5,678 nucleotides of DNA. Source: Acidobacteriota bacterium (GTDB lineage: Bacteria; Acidobacteriota; Terriglobia; Terriglobales; Acidobacteriaceae). Where the stretch lies: positions 1 to 5,678 of the forward strand of contig JAJZDO010000593.1 of the NCBI GenBank assembly GCA_021805955.1, read 5' to 3'. Below are positions 5,189-5,678 of this stretch, piece after piece (the stretch's first letter is position 1; each line of letters begins with the position of its first letter). Under the pieces are notes generated by a model. That model ran no database searches. It was not told where the DNA came from and saw only the letters and a list, made by a program, of their open reading frames with translations. Position numbers and translations under genes: made by a program.

Positions 5189-5678
5189 TCAGGACTGCGG
5201 AGCGGTCGCGAGGGTCCGGCGGGGTTTATCCGCCGGTTCCCTGAGTTTGGACAGGTCGATGATTCGCTGCGCGCTGGCCAGGGTTTCGGGCCGGTGCGCC
5301 AGCACGATGCGGGTGATCTGCAGGCGCTGGAGGGCAGCATTGACCGCGCGCTCGGTGGCGATATCCAGATGGCTGGTGGCCTCGTCCAGCAGCAGGATCT
5401 TGGGGCGCTTGTACAGCGCCCGCGCCAAGAGGACGCGCTGGCGCTGGCCGCCGGACAGGGTCGAGCCCATGTCGCCGACCAGGCTGTGGTAGCCCATCGG
5501 CATATCCACGATGTCGCTGTGGATCTGCGCCAGCCGCGCCGCCGCCTCGATGCGCAGCGGCGTCGCTTCCGGGTCGAAGAAACTGATGTTGTCGGCGATG
5601 GAGCCGGCGAACAGCGTGTCGTCCTGCAGCACCGCGCCCAGCAGCTCGCGGTAGGTCCGCTTGCCCAGGCGCTTCAAT
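5189..5678 (-). CDS. bacteriocin-type ABC exporter (CvaB/RaxB-like), C-terminal ATPase part
   Basis: This is the last ~162 residues of an ABC exporter; the N-terminal part lies beyond the window. Counting from the visible edge, it shows the Q-loop VLQDDTLFAGSIADNI (16-31), the signature LSGGQRQR (74-81), Walker B ILLLDEATSHLD (94-105) and the switch His128 in IVLAHRPET. The QDD Q-loop, MPMGY and ITRVIIAHR-like stretch are typical of the colicin V exporter CvaB and relatives, which carry an N-terminal C39 peptidase that removes double-glycine leaders. That domain and Walker A are not visible here, so the peptidase is inferred from the family and from the leaders of the neighbouring genes. It would sit in the inner membrane and work with a periplasmic adaptor and an outer-membrane channel. 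The module 2 effector starts 26 bases after its stop. Its 3' 154 bases recur at 3031-3184. Confidence 0.9.
   Translation of the reverse strand, partial: LKRLGKRTYRELLGAVLQDDTLFAGSIADNISFFDPEATPLRIEAAARLAQIHSDIVDMPMGYHSLVGDMGSTLSGGQRQRVLLARALYKRPKILLLDEATSHLDIATERAVNAALQRLQITRIVLAHRPETLASAQRIIDLSKLREPADKPRRTLATAPQS
5216..5236. repeat. hairpin near the end of the intact exporter gene
   Basis: CCGGCGG (5216-5222) pairs with CCGCCGG (5230-5236) around a 7-base loop, within the last codons of the exporter. A hairpin of different sequence sits at the equivalent place in the fragment (3007-3027). It could dampen read-through into the effector or be a recombination point. Confidence 0.45.

Overview
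The window looks like an accessory, interbacterial-competition island in a Gram-negative bacterium. The exporter resembles the CvaB/RaxB class. The exporter and the insertion-sequence relic are strongly GC-rich, which would suit a Xanthomonadaceae/Lysobacteraceae-type gammaproteobacterium, but the taxonomic guess is an inference from codon style and gene families only. The genes between them, especially at 3200-5165, are visibly AT-richer, as expected for acquired cargo.

Layout, left to right: (i) 1-260, no convincing gene, only a short C-terminal ORF remnant; (ii) 261-1236 (+), a decayed IS1595-family transposase with at least three lesions; (iii) 2952-1291 (-), module 1: a lysozyme-like protein with a 15-residue double-glycine leader (2952-2074), followed 42 bases later by a secreted LprI/DUF1311-like protein, a probable periplasmic lysozyme inhibitor (2031-1291); (iv) 3211-2945 (-), a fragment of the 3' end of an ABC exporter gene, directly upstream of module 1; (v) 3905-3192 (-), a secreted protein of unknown family, the probable immunity protein of module 2; (vi) 3939-4268 (+), an uncertain ORF facing the other way; (vii) 5162-4248 (-), module 2: a second double-glycine-leader protein with a pesticin-like lysozyme active site; (viii) 5678-5189 (-), the C-terminal nucleotide-binding domain of the bacteriocin-type ABC exporter, cut by the window edge.

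Proposed working model (inference): the exporter, whose upstream part presumably carries a C39 leader peptidase, cuts after the Gly-Gly of both leaders and secretes full-size muramidase effectors. The adjacent signal-peptide proteins protect the producer's periplasmic wall. These are not small bacteriocins but about 290-residue wall-cutting enzymes using a microcin-V-type leader.

The repeat of the exporter 3' end in front of module 1 suggests that toxin-immunity cassettes are swapped by recombination in the conserved end of the exporter gene. The old cassette is left downstream as an orphan, as known for Rhs and CdiA tips. A 23-base sequence found at the downstream edge of both immunity genes (1232-1254 and 3184-3206, one mismatch) may mark the cassette boundary.
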